A DNA stretch of 64,000 nt from JAXGYV01 sp040772045 (GTDB lineage: Bacteria; Actinomycetota; Thermoleophilia; UBA2241): NCBI GenBank assembly GCA_040772045.1, contig JAXGYV010000002.1:1-64000 (forward strand). The letters run 5' to 3'. A program made the position numbers and the translations under genes. Shown one piece after another: positions 18,098 to 26,393 of this stretch (position 1 is the stretch's first letter; the number at the start of each line of letters is the position of its first letter). The notes below the pieces were generated by a model. It saw only the letters and a list, made by a program, of their open reading frames with translations. It made no database searches and was not told the origin of the DNA.

Positions 18098-19171
18098 CTA
18101 CGCGGCGAACACCCGCGCGAAGTTACGCCAGCAGACCTTTTCGACCTGACGTTCGCTCAGGCCAGCGCGCAAAAGGAGCGTCGCCATCTTGGGGTAGTCG
18201 GCGACGCTCTCGATCCCCGCCGGCAGGCTGTCGATGCCGTCCAGGTCGCCGCCAATACCCACACAGTCTTCGCCGCCGACCGCGATGGCGTGCTTAACAT
18301 GCGCCGCCACGAGATCCAGCGACGGGCGCGGCAAAGCCCGCAGCGCGCGCCCAGCTTGAGCGCCCGCCTCGTCGAAGGTCAGCGACCCCGCGCGTACGGC
18401 CGCCCAGAACGCTTCGCTCGGCACCCGCGCCAGGTCGCGAAACGGCTGTGAGAGGAAACCCGACGCCAGGTTGATGCCGAGCACGCCGCCACGCTCGGCG
18501 AGCGCGAGGATCATGCGGTCGCTGAGGTTACGCGGCGCGTCGCAGAGGGCGCGGCAGTTACTGTGACTGGCCACGAACGGCTTGGTCGCCACGCGGCACA
18601 CGTCCCAGAACGCCGCGTCGGACGCGTGCGACACGTCTACCATGACTCCGAGATCCTCGCAGAGCCCCACCAGAGCTTCGCCCTGGCGGCTCAGGCCCGC
18701 GCCCGTCTGACCGGAGACCGCGCCGCAGAACGGGTTATCGTCCCAGGCGAGCGTGAGCAACCGCACGCCTCGTCGCTGGAAGTCGCACAGCGCCTCCGCG
18801 CGGCCCTCCAGAGGGTCGGCGCCCTCGAGCGCGATGATCGCCGCGGTTGCCCCCGGCGGCTCCGCCGCGGCGCACACGCCCGCCAGAACCGCCGGGGCCT
18901 CGGCGAGCCTCAGCACAGCGGAATGCGCCAGGCAGAGTGCCCTGACCGCCTCGACGAGGTGCTGCCCGCGCTCACGCGCGCGGCCGGGATGGCGTGCTTC
19001 CGGCACACAGCAGGCGAACACCTGCGCACAGACTCGGCCGCTGTGCAGACCCGGTACCGTCACCTGAAGCCGCGGCGCGGCGCCGAATCCGGCGCCTTCG
19101 TCGACGATCTTGATGATCGTGTCGCAGTGCGCGTCGAAGAACCGCACCGCGCGCCCGTTGGGCGCCGTCAC
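18098..19171 (-). CDS. membrane dipeptidase (peptidase family M19)
   Basis: 357 residues. The GTG at 19171 overlaps the stop of the upstream gene (GTGA), which fixes the start. The zinc ligands of renal-dipeptidase-type enzymes are visible: HxD in FFDAHCDT, the bridging Glu in ALEGADPLEG, His in VDVSHASD and VASHSNCRA, and Asp in GIGGDLDGID. It is expected to hydrolyse dipeptides, including those with a C-terminal D-residue. Coupling to an ammonia-lyase gene of lysine fermentation suggests that peptide breakdown feeds amino-acid fermentation. Confidence 0.92.
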   Translation of the reverse strand: MTAPNGRAVRFFDAHCDTIIKIVDEGAGFGAAPRLQVTVPGLHSGRVCAQVFACCVPEARHPGRARERGQHLVEAVRALCLAHSAVLRLAEAPAVLAGVCAAAEPPGATAAIIALEGADPLEGRAEALCDFQRRGVRLLTLAWDDNPFCGAVSGQTGAGLSRQGEALVGLCEDLGVMVDVSHASDAAFWDVCRVATKPFVASHSNCRALCDAPRNLSDRMILALAERGGVLGINLASGFLSQPFRDLARVPSEAFWAAVRAGSLTFDEAGAQAGRALRALPRPSLDLVAAHVKHAIAVGGEDCVGIGGDLDGIDSLPAGIESVADYPKMATLLLRAGLSERQVEKVCWRNFARVFAA

Positions 19172-19545
19172 GTTCCTCCGCCGCGCACGCACGTTCCGCT
19201 CGCGGTGCACACCACGAGCGGCTCCGCGAGCAGCTCCGCGGCCGAGTCGGAGATGTCGGGACGCGCCACGATCACCTTGCGCGCCTCGAAGGCCATCCTG
19301 CGTGAGCGATTGCCAACCTTGACTATTTCGCCCACGGCCTCGATGTAGTCGCCGGCGCGCACGGGCGCCAGGAACTTCACGTCGTCGTACCCGGCGAACA
19401 GCCCCTCGTCGCCATCCATCTGGATGAGCAGCTCGGTGGCCACATCGCCGAAGAGCTGGAGCATCCGCGCCCCGTCCACTAGATTGCCGCCGTAGTGAGC
19501 GTCGTGTGAGCTCATCCTCACCCTGATCATCGCCTTGTACTCCAC
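19168..19545 (-). CDS. kal: 3-aminobutyryl-CoA ammonia-lyase (hotdog fold)
   Basis: 125 residues forming a single hotdog domain. The segments RMSSHDAHYGGNLVDGARML, QLFGDVATELLI, LAPVRAGDYIEAVGEI and RRMAFEARKV match what I know of Kal, which releases ammonia from 3-aminobutyryl-CoA to give crotonyl-CoA in anaerobic lysine fermentation. The rest of that pathway (KamA, KamDE, Kdd, Kce) is not in the window. A generic hotdog thioesterase is the alternative. It overlaps the dipeptidase gene and is translated with it. Confidence 0.8.
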   Translation of the reverse strand: MEYKAMIRVRMSSHDAHYGGNLVDGARMLQLFGDVATELLIQMDGDEGLFAGYDDVKFLAPVRAGDYIEAVGEIVKVGNRSRRMAFEARKVIVARPDISDSAAELLAEPLVVCTASGTCVRGGGT

Positions 19546-19727
19546 CGCTGCTCCTTCACGTGTTGGTGACCGCGGATGGCCTGCTGTTCGTCGCGCCCTC
19601 GCCGCGAACCGCGGCAGCGTACTGCCAGCGCTCAGCGCTGCCTGTTCGCCCGCATTCTATCCGTCACACACCGGTAGCTCGCGGCGATTCGTTGTCGCGA
19701 CGATGGGGGTGCAGGCGGTGCCTGAGG

Positions 19728-20327
19728 CTAGAGCCCCAGCCGCTCCGCCTCTTCGGGTTCCTGGCTGCGAAGCAGGTCGAAGTTGGCGTACTGGGTGATA
19801 ATGTTGAAGCTGGCGATCAGGTTGCCGAGCTCCAGATCCTGCGAGTGGTAGTACGCCTGCCCCTCACCGAACGCCGCGTAGAGGTCGGCGGGCAGCTCCT
19901 GGAGGCCCTTGGCGATCGCCGCGTCGACGATAGCCTGGCCTTCGCGCGCCAGCGTCTCGCGCCGCTTGCCCAGAGTCACGAGCCGTTCCACGTACTTCTC
20001 CTTGAGCTGCTCCACCTTCGGGCGGAGACTCGCCGCGGACCCCCGCAGATCCAGAAGGCCGGTCACCTCGATCATCGCCTCTTCGTACGCCGCAGATACG
20101 GCAGCGCCGATCTCCTGCGGCGTGCCTCTGCCGCCCACGCCACTCGGGGCGACAGAGCCCCCGGCCGTGGAGGCCTTCTGTTGCACGGAGGGCCCGCAGC
20201 CGAGGAGCAGCACGACGCCGGCTGAGATGGCGACAACGAGGAACACGACGAGGGTGAACGGACGGCTCCGGAACAGCGTGGCGCCGAGGCCATGGGCTGC
20301 CGGCCGCCGGCGACGAGAAGCGCTCAT
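19728..20327 (-). CDS. putative lipoprotein with helical domain
   Basis: 199 residues from the ATG at 20327, preceded by GGGAGGAGG. A basic N-terminus leads into one hydrophobic segment ending in LLLGCGPS, a plausible lipobox. The remaining 140 residues are helical (for example LRPKVEQLKEKYVERLVTLG) and resemble no family I can name. The protein is probably anchored to the outer side of the membrane. It lies between kal and the hydrogenase gene with its own 150-bp gap, so it need not be functionally tied to either. Confidence 0.6.
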   Translation of the reverse strand: MSASRRRRPAAHGLGATLFRSRPFTLVVFLVVAISAGVVLLLGCGPSVQQKASTAGGSVAPSGVGGRGTPQEIGAAVSAAYEEAMIEVTGLLDLRGSAASLRPKVEQLKEKYVERLVTLGKRRETLAREGQAIVDAAIAKGLQELPADLYAAFGEGQAYYHSQDLELGNLIASFNIITQYANFDLLRSQEPEEAERLGL

Positions 20328-20477
20328 CCCCCCTCCTCCCTCAGGCTGGAACACGCGGGCTGTCGGCGATCGCGCGGTCGCCGATCGGCATCGTAGCACA
20401 ACGACCTGCCCCAGCTGGGCGCGGAGCAGGCGCCGCGCCCAGCCTCGCCCGCAGCCAGCGAGCCGCGCCGCGGCGGC

Positions 20478-22313
20478 CTACGTCGCGGAGCGGTCCGTGT
20501 ACGCGGTGTGCAGCAGATGGTGAGCGACGTCGCTCAGCGGCGCGCCGAGGAACTCCTCATAGGCGCGCCGCACGGCGGCGTTCTGGTGCGACGCGCGCTG
20601 CGCGCAGCGCGCGTCGTCTTCGTTGAGCGCCGCCGACCGTTGCCGGACCTCCTGTACCATCGTCGGCACCGGCTGCCCGCCGCCGCCCGCGCAACCGCCT
20701 GGACAGGCCATGATCTCGATGAAGTGGTAGTCGGCGTACTCGCCGCCTTGGGCGACCGATTCGCAGACCGCACGCGCGTTGGCCAACCCGTGCGCCACGG
20801 CCACCTTGACCCGCAGGTCGCCGACCGGCAGCACGGCACTCTTGATACCCTCCTGCGTGCCCAGGCTGGCCAGCTCCAAGTCGGGCAGAGGCTCCCCAGT
20901 GAGGACTTCGTACGCGGTACGTAGAGCAGCTACCATAACGCCGCCGGTGCGGCCGAAGATCGGTGCCGCCCCCGTGTACTGCCCGAGAGGCTCGTCCGCC
21001 TCTTCGGCCGGCAGCGTCGTGAGATCTACCTTGGCCATCTTCAGGAGCTTGGCCAGCTCGCGCTCCGTGAGGACGATGTCGACATCCGGAAAGTGCTCCT
21101 CTTCCGCGACTCTTCCTTGGCCGCGCCAGTACTCCCAGGCGTCCGCGAACTCGGGACGCGCTGCCTCAGTCTTTTTCGCCGTGCAGGGCATGACCGACAC
21201 CACGGCCATCGTGCGCGGGTCTACGTTGAGCTGCTGCGCCGCGTACGTCTTGGCCATCGCGCCGAGCATCTGCTGTGGCGACTTCGCCGACGAGATGTTG
21301 GGCAGTAGACTCGGATAGAACGTCTCCACAAAGCGAATCCAGCCTGGCGAGCAGGATGTGATCTGCGGCAGCACTCCGCCCGACTGGATCCGACGAATGA
21401 GCTCGTGCCCCTCTTCCATGATCGTCAGGTCGGCGCTGAAGTTAGTGTCCCACACTCTGTCGAAACCCGCCCGGCGCAACGCGGCGTAGATTTGGCCGGT
21501 CACCAGCGCGCCAGGCTCCAGCCCATACTCTTCACCCAGCGTAGCGCGAATAGCTGGAGCGATTTGCACGACCACAAACGCCTGCGGGTCGCGCAGCAAC
21601 GCCCACACGTCGCGCGTCTGGTCGTTCTCCCGCATGGCACCCAGCGGCCTGGCGTACGGACACCGCTGACAGCCCATCCATTCCGCGAACAGGGAGACGG
21701 CCGCGGTACGGCCCAATGGGCATACGTGGATGCACTGACCACAGCGGACGCACTTCTCCTCGTCGAGCACAACGCCGTCCTCCTCGTCGAAGGAGAGGGC
21801 GCCCACGCCCTGCACGTCGTTGCAGCGTTGGACGCAGGCCTGACAGCGAATGCAGGCATTCGGGTCGTGGAGAAGTGACGGCGGCGTGCTCCGCAGGGGG
21901 TATTCCCACCGCGCCCGCGCCTCCAGGTCCACCAGCCCGGCAGCGGCCGCCTCGGCCGCCACGAAGCCTTGTACCTCGGCCACGAGCGCGCACTCGCCAC
22001 GGTTTTCCAGCCGCTGCACGCGGGCGCGTACAGCCTGATCGATACGCTCCGAGCGCGTGAGGACCACCGTGCCGTGCTTCGCCGGACGAGCCGCGAGCGC
22101 GCGCACCGGCGTGAGCTGGCCATCGACCTCGGCGAGATTGAGGAGTGGGCACGACGCATTCCAGACGAACTCCGCCGCTCCTTCGCTCGTCCTCTCAGGA
22201 AGCGATACGCCCGCCCTCCTCACCGCAGCGAGGAGGCTCGCGTGCGGAGCCGCATCGACCACGTTCCCATCGACGGTCACCGCCGTCCCGCTTGTCTGCG
22301 CCACTGGGGTCAT
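20478..22313 (-). CDS. [FeFe]-hydrogenase catalytic subunit with degenerate N-terminal clusters
   Basis: 611 residues from the ATG at 22313 (AAGGAGAG 7 nt upstream). Two 4Fe-4S ferredoxin motifs are intact (CIRCQACVQRCNDV and CVRCGQCIHVCPLG). H-cluster motifs are L1 TSCSPGW, L2 MPCTAKKTE and L3 MACPGGCAGGGGQP, so all four H-cluster Cys ligands are present. Two features are odd. The proton-relay Cys of the usual TSCCP is Ser. The N-terminal [2Fe-2S] domain and the His-Cys3 cluster segment have lost almost all ligands (one Cys left in each). No HydB/HydC or HydEFG genes are in the window. It may be a sensory or slow hydrogenase, or a ferredoxin-linked one. Confidence 0.88.
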   Translation of the reverse strand: MTPVAQTSGTAVTVDGNVVDAAPHASLLAAVRRAGVSLPERTSEGAAEFVWNASCPLLNLAEVDGQLTPVRALAARPAKHGTVVLTRSERIDQAVRARVQRLENRGECALVAEVQGFVAAEAAAAGLVDLEARARWEYPLRSTPPSLLHDPNACIRCQACVQRCNDVQGVGALSFDEEDGVVLDEEKCVRCGQCIHVCPLGRTAAVSLFAEWMGCQRCPYARPLGAMRENDQTRDVWALLRDPQAFVVVQIAPAIRATLGEEYGLEPGALVTGQIYAALRRAGFDRVWDTNFSADLTIMEEGHELIRRIQSGGVLPQITSCSPGWIRFVETFYPSLLPNISSAKSPQQMLGAMAKTYAAQQLNVDPRTMAVVSVMPCTAKKTEAARPEFADAWEYWRGQGRVAEEEHFPDVDIVLTERELAKLLKMAKVDLTTLPAEEADEPLGQYTGAAPIFGRTGGVMVAALRTAYEVLTGEPLPDLELASLGTQEGIKSAVLPVGDLRVKVAVAHGLANARAVCESVAQGGEYADYHFIEIMACPGGCAGGGGQPVPTMVQEVRQRSAALNEDDARCAQRASHQNAAVRRAYEEFLGAPLSDVAHHLLHTAYTDRSAT

Positions 22314-22385
22314 GCTGCGCTCTCCTTGCCAAAGGCACACCCCATCCAGACCGACTTGGGCGCGCCAAGGTCATTGCGTGCTCTG

Positions 22386-22452
22386 GTGTTACGTCTGTAC
22401 AGTTCGTGTTACTGCGCCGCCGCAGCCTAGTGCATTCGCATCTGAACGTCAA
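22386..22452 (-). promoter_or_regulatory. promoter and direct repeats upstream of the hydrogenase gene
   Basis: Reading on the minus strand, TTGACG (22452-22447), a 17-bp spacer and TAGGCT (22429-22424) form a sigma-70-type promoter. Downstream lies GTAACAC (22412-22406), the 8-bp palindrome CTGTACAG, and a second GTAACAC (22392-22386). The two heptamers are exactly 20 bp apart, two helical turns, which suggests a regulator site in the leader. Confidence 0.5.
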
Positions 22453-22495
22453 TCCACGGTCGACGAGAACACCTTGGCGAGGCAGATGGAGAAGA

Positions 22496-22552
22496 AACAG
22501 GCCCGTCCACACCCCGTCCCGATAGGGGGAACGGGCACTGCGCGGGCCTGTT
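22496..22552 (-). terminator. Rho-independent terminator after tRNA-Asn
   Basis: On the minus strand, AACAGGCCCG and CGGGCCTGTT form a perfect 10-bp stem with an inner stem (CCCGT/ACGGG) in the loop. The stem runs into TTTCTTCT. It begins 9 nt after the tRNA 3' end, so it most likely ends the tRNA transcript. Confidence 0.75.
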
Positions 22553-22560
22553 GTGAAGAC

Positions 22561-22635
22561 TGGCTCCTCGGGCAGGACTCGAACCTGCAACCCTCCGGTT
22601 AACAGCCGGATGCTCTACCATTGAGCTACCGAGGA
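22561..22635 (-). tRNA. tRNA-Asn (GTT)
   Basis: On the minus strand the gene begins TCCTCGGTAGCTCAATGGTA and ends with an encoded CCA. The acceptor stem TCCTCGG pairs with CCGAGGA, the anticodon loop is CTGTTAA with anticodon GTT, and the T arm is GCAGG-TTCGAGT-CCTGC. All four stems pair well. It is followed by a clear terminator. Confidence 0.97.
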
Positions 22636-22774
22636 TCGCTCACCGATACCGGCGGCGACACCTGTAATCGTCCAGGGCGCCGGTCGGCCGGGCCGCCACA
22701 GTATAGGCGCTCGCGGCGACCGGCGCAAAGCGGGCACCACGCCACCCTCGCCCCTCCTGGACCACGAAGCGCCC

Positions 22775-24223
22775 TCAGTGCCAGCGAGGCTCTACCCAGA
22801 ACCCATGCGGCACGCCGGTCGCCAGTGCCCCTTCCCACTCGTGGCTGCGCAGGCCACGGCGCGCGTCGGCCGTGAGTTTGGCCACCAGGTCACGCGCGAT
22901 GCGCTCGAACTGCGGCCGCCAGTACGACTCGTCGCCGGGCTCGCGCTCGGTGAGCTCCGCGCTCGCCACCACCGCGGTGGCGGCTCGCTGACTGGGGATT
23001 CCCTCACGCCACCATTCCGGATGCAGGATCCGCGTGCCATAGCGCCGTTGGGAGGCTCCGATGTCGGCCTCCACGTCGCCGTACGGGTAGTATGCCCAGG
23101 AGCTCGCATGAAGGCGAAGCGACGCGTTCGGCAGCCTGGCCACCAGCTCGCGCAGCCGCTGCAGGGTCTCGGCGGCCGTCTCCAGCGTCTCTCCCGGCTG
23201 ATTGAACACCAGGATGATCTCACCGGCGATCCCCTTGGCGTTCGCGTACTCCAGCAGGTCCAGACTGCGGTCGACGTGCTTCGCCGGACTGGGCACAGCG
23301 CCGGTCCGCGTGAGCAAACGGCTCGAGAGCGTATCGATGTCGAAGCGCACGGAGACACGCGCACGGTACACCGCATCCAGATCCTCACGCGTGAGGCCCT
23401 CCGTACGGAGCGTGACCACCAGCGACGTCTTCCGGTCACTGTCGTCGGCTGCGACGCGCTCCAGCACCGCACGCCGCCACCCAGGGTCAAGCCCGAACGA
23501 GGGATCGAGGATCTCGACATGCTGCGGCCGCAACGCCGTCATCTCTCCCAGGATGCCGACCACCGTCTCAGGGTCAAAGGCTCGCCACCCAGGGGCCCCG
23601 GGGCGCAGCTGACAGGCCGCACGAGGATAGGGGCAGCCGCGACTGAGGTACACAGAGAGGAGGGGCAAGCCGCTGGTCGTGTACGGATACGGAGCATACT
23701 CGGGGGCGTTGCGTGAACTGTGTTCCAGGAGGATCCCTTCGATCACTCGCTGCGGTAACGGCTCAGCGACACCAACGTCTACGGAACGAGCTGCCTCCAC
23801 GAGCGCCATCTCCGGATCGCCACGGATCACGAGATCGAAGGGTGCGTCGTCATAGCGGAAGTCTTCTGGCCGCGCGGACACATGGAACCCCGCCACCGCG
23901 ATCGTCGCTCGCGGGTGGAGACGACGGACGATCGTGGCCACCGCCACCGCGGCCGAGTACTGCAAGCTAGACGAGCACGAGATGACCACGAGGTCTGCCG
24001 GGTGCTCGGCCAGTCGTGCCTCGGCGTTGTGGAGAAACGCCTCGCGGTCGGCGGCCGCGGGATTACCGACCACATTCTCCAGGTCGAGCACCGACGCCGC
24101 CACTCCGTGGCGCCGGAGCACGGTGAACATGCTGACCAGCTCCGGCTTGACACGCGGCCCAGCCGCCCAGCGACCGCCGTACAACGAGGCGGGAAACACG
24201 ATCAGCACCCTGCCCTGGCCCAT
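22775..24223 (-). CDS. B12-binding/radical SAM-like protein with broken cluster motif
   Basis: About 482 residues; the ATG at 24223 has GGGAG 7 nt upstream (a GTG two codons earlier is possible). The N-terminus resembles a cobalamin-binding Rossmann domain (VLIVFPASLYGG, LVVISCSSSLQYS). The radical SAM barrel follows with SRGCPYPRAACQLRP, where the usual CxxxCxxC is CxxxRxxC, so one of the three cluster ligands is missing. Later barrel elements (VEILDPSFGLDPGW, FDIDTLSSRLLTR, EIILVFNQPGET) are well kept. The protein may have lost the cluster or use another ligand. Substrate unknown. Confidence 0.72.
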   Translation of the reverse strand: MGQGRVLIVFPASLYGGRWAAGPRVKPELVSMFTVLRRHGVAASVLDLENVVGNPAAADREAFLHNAEARLAEHPADLVVISCSSSLQYSAAVAVATIVRRLHPRATIAVAGFHVSARPEDFRYDDAPFDLVIRGDPEMALVEAARSVDVGVAEPLPQRVIEGILLEHSSRNAPEYAPYPYTTSGLPLLSVYLSRGCPYPRAACQLRPGAPGWRAFDPETVVGILGEMTALRPQHVEILDPSFGLDPGWRRAVLERVAADDSDRKTSLVVTLRTEGLTREDLDAVYRARVSVRFDIDTLSSRLLTRTGAVPSPAKHVDRSLDLLEYANAKGIAGEIILVFNQPGETLETAAETLQRLRELVARLPNASLRLHASSWAYYPYGDVEADIGASQRRYGTRILHPEWWREGIPSQRAATAVVASAELTEREPGDESYWRPQFERIARDLVAKLTADARRGLRSHEWEGALATGVPHGFWVEPRWH

Positions 24224-24338
24224 ACCCACACTCCCGTCGAGATAGCTCTCCGGCGGCGCGGCCGCCTCGTCGTGCCCCTAATCTACCCAGCCAGGCGTGA
24301 ACGACTCACCGCCGGCACTGTGAGAGCACGAACACGCC

Positions 24339-25208
24339 TCACTCGACGATGATGACCGGGCTGCCCACGGAGACGAGTCGCGAGAGCCTCAGGATATCGG
24401 CATTGGTCATGCGCACGCAGCCGTGACTCACGGCCTGTCCGATGAGCTGCGGCTGATTGGTCCCGTGGATAGCCACCTGCCCCTGCCCATCCCAGAAGTA
24501 CAGCTTCGGCTGATAGGCGCTGATCGCCAGGGCCAGCACGCCGTACGAGCTGGTACGCTGCCGCGGCCGCAGCCGTTCAGTCACGAAGAAGGTGCCCGTC
24601 GGCGTGGGCAGGTCGGCGCGGCCGATGGCGATGGGAAAAGTGGCCAGCGCCACGTCGTCGCGTACCACTTGCAGGCGACGCAGCGAGAGCTCGATGACGA
24701 TCTTAGTGTCCACCGCATAGACACTGACCCGGCTGGCCGGCACCCATCCCCGGCTCATGTTGGGGGGCGCCGGCAGCCAGACTCGATACCACAGGCGTCC
24801 CTGTACCTCGCGCGCTCGGTCGACGAGCAGCACCGTCTGCACGCCATAGCGGGTGCGGGCGGGCAGGTACCTCTCGACGTGCCCGCCCGACTGGGGGCGA
24901 GCGTACACAGGAACTCGCCCGCGAGCCTTGGCTACCGTCCACTGCCGAGCGGCTTCCGTGCCCGGATCGCTCGGGGGAGGTGAGGGCGACGGACTGATCG
25001 GCGACGACGATGGTGTAGCGAGCGGAAATACCACGCCGCCACCGCTCGCCCTGACGGAGCCCACCAGCCACCCCACGGCGACCAGCGCCGCGAGAGTGAA
25101 TACGGCCGCGGCGTTCTTCAACGCGGAGCGCAGAACACGACGACGAGAGACCCCCGTGCTCTGCTGCCGCTCACCAGAACCCACAGTACCCCTTTGCCGT
25201 CTGCCCAT
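24339..25208 (-). CDS. L,D-transpeptidase (YkuD domain)
   Basis: 289 residues. A basic N-terminus and one transmembrane helix (about 34-53) are followed by a Pro/Ser-rich linker, an SH3-like region around residues 90-160 (VPVYARPQSGG, WVPASRVSVY), and the YkuD catalytic domain. The signature is HGTNQPQLIGQ...SHGCVRMTN, with the nucleophilic Cys and its His. The enzyme makes 3-3 cross-links or attaches proteins in peptidoglycan on the outer side of the membrane. No clear operon partner is present. Confidence 0.93.
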   Translation of the reverse strand: MGRRQRGTVGSGERQQSTGVSRRRVLRSALKNAAAVFTLAALVAVGWLVGSVRASGGGVVFPLATPSSSPISPSPSPPPSDPGTEAARQWTVAKARGRVPVYARPQSGGHVERYLPARTRYGVQTVLLVDRAREVQGRLWYRVWLPAPPNMSRGWVPASRVSVYAVDTKIVIELSLRRLQVVRDDVALATFPIAIGRADLPTPTGTFFVTERLRPRQRTSSYGVLALAISAYQPKLYFWDGQGQVAIHGTNQPQLIGQAVSHGCVRMTNADILRLSRLVSVGSPVIIVE

Positions 25209-25264
25209 GGAGGATACGCCGACCTTCGGCTCTCGCCGCGGCGCCCCCCCGCAGAAAGTATGGA

Positions 25265-26383
25265 CTACTCGAGGAAGTCGCGCAGCCGCTGCGAGTCGCG
25301 GTAGCTCTTTAGCTTAGCCAGCGTCTTGGCCTCGATCTGACGGATTCGCTCTCGCGTGACGCCGAACTTCTGCCCTACCTCTTCGAGCGTCCGCGGGTGT
25401 TCGCCCTTCAAGCCGAAGCGGAGTTCGATCACCTTGCGCTCACGGTGTGTGAGGGTGTTGAGCACCGCGTTGAGCTCTTCCTTCTGCATGATCTCGCTGA
25501 CAGCTTCAACGGGCATAGTGGCGTCTTCGTCCTCGATGAAGTCGCCGAGCTGGCTGTCCTCTTCCTCGCCGATCGGCGTCTCTAGGCTGACCGGCTCCTG
25601 GCTGATTTTGAGGATCTCGCGGACCTTCTGCGGCGTGGTCCCCATCTCTTGCGCGATCTGCTCGGGCGACGGCTCGGCGTTCATCTCCTGCAGCAGTTGA
25701 CGCTGCACGCGGATGAGCTTGTTGATGGTCTCGACCATATGCACGGGGATACGAATGGTGCGAGCCTGATCGGCGATGGCCCGCGTGATAGCCTGGCGAA
25801 TCCACCAGGTAGCGTACGTACTGAACTTGTAGCCTTTACGGTAGTCGAACTTCTCCACCGCGCGGATGAGGCCAAGATTACCCTCCTGGATGAGATCCAG
25901 GAAGAGCATGCCACGACCGACATACCGCTTGGCGATGGACACCACGAGGCGCAGGTTGGCTTCGATGAGCTTGCGCTTGGCCTCCATATCCCGGCGCTCG
26001 ATGCGCTTGGCGAGGGCGACCTCTTCTTCCGCGGTGAGCAGCGGGACCTTGCCGATCTCTTTGAGGTACATGCGCACCGGGTCGTTGGTGGGCGTCTTGA
26101 CGGAGAGGTCGAGCTTGCTGATGATCTCGACCTCGGTCTTGGCATCTGCCCCCTCGGTCGGTGTTGCATCGTCGCCTTCGAGAATATCGATGCCGAGATC
26201 GTTGAAGAGAATGAAGATGTTGTCGATTTGATCCGGAGTCAGGTCGACTTCCTGAAGCGCGTCGTGCACGTGGTCGCTGAGCAGGTACCCCTGCTCGCGT
26301 CCTTCGGCCACGAGCTCGCGGACCTCGTCGATGGCCAGCTCGGCGGCTTCGCCGGTCTTGCGGTCGTCAGCCAATTCGGTCAC
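25265..26383 (-). CDS. rpoD: primary sigma factor RpoD (sigma-70)
   Basis: 372 residues, short for the family because the non-conserved region is small. Region 1.1 is at about 15-60, region 1.2 begins at NDPVRMYLKEIG, region 2 contains FLDLIQEGNLGLIRAVEKFDY and KFSTYATWWIRQAI, region 3 follows, and region 4.2 ends with VTRERIRQIEAKTLAKL. The GTG start is 10 bp after the dnaG stop, the usual dnaG-rpoD arrangement. It is the housekeeping sigma factor recognising promoters such as the TTGACN/TAGATT ones in this window. Confidence 0.97.
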   Translation of the reverse strand: MTELADDRKTGEAAELAIDEVRELVAEGREQGYLLSDHVHDALQEVDLTPDQIDNIFILFNDLGIDILEGDDATPTEGADAKTEVEIISKLDLSVKTPTNDPVRMYLKEIGKVPLLTAEEEVALAKRIERRDMEAKRKLIEANLRLVVSIAKRYVGRGMLFLDLIQEGNLGLIRAVEKFDYRKGYKFSTYATWWIRQAITRAIADQARTIRIPVHMVETINKLIRVQRQLLQEMNAEPSPEQIAQEMGTTPQKVREILKISQEPVSLETPIGEEEDSQLGDFIEDEDATMPVEAVSEIMQKEELNAVLNTLTHRERKVIELRFGLKGEHPRTLEEVGQKFGVTRERIRQIEAKTLAKLKSYRDSQRLRDFLE

Positions 26384-26393
26384 TGGATCTGAT

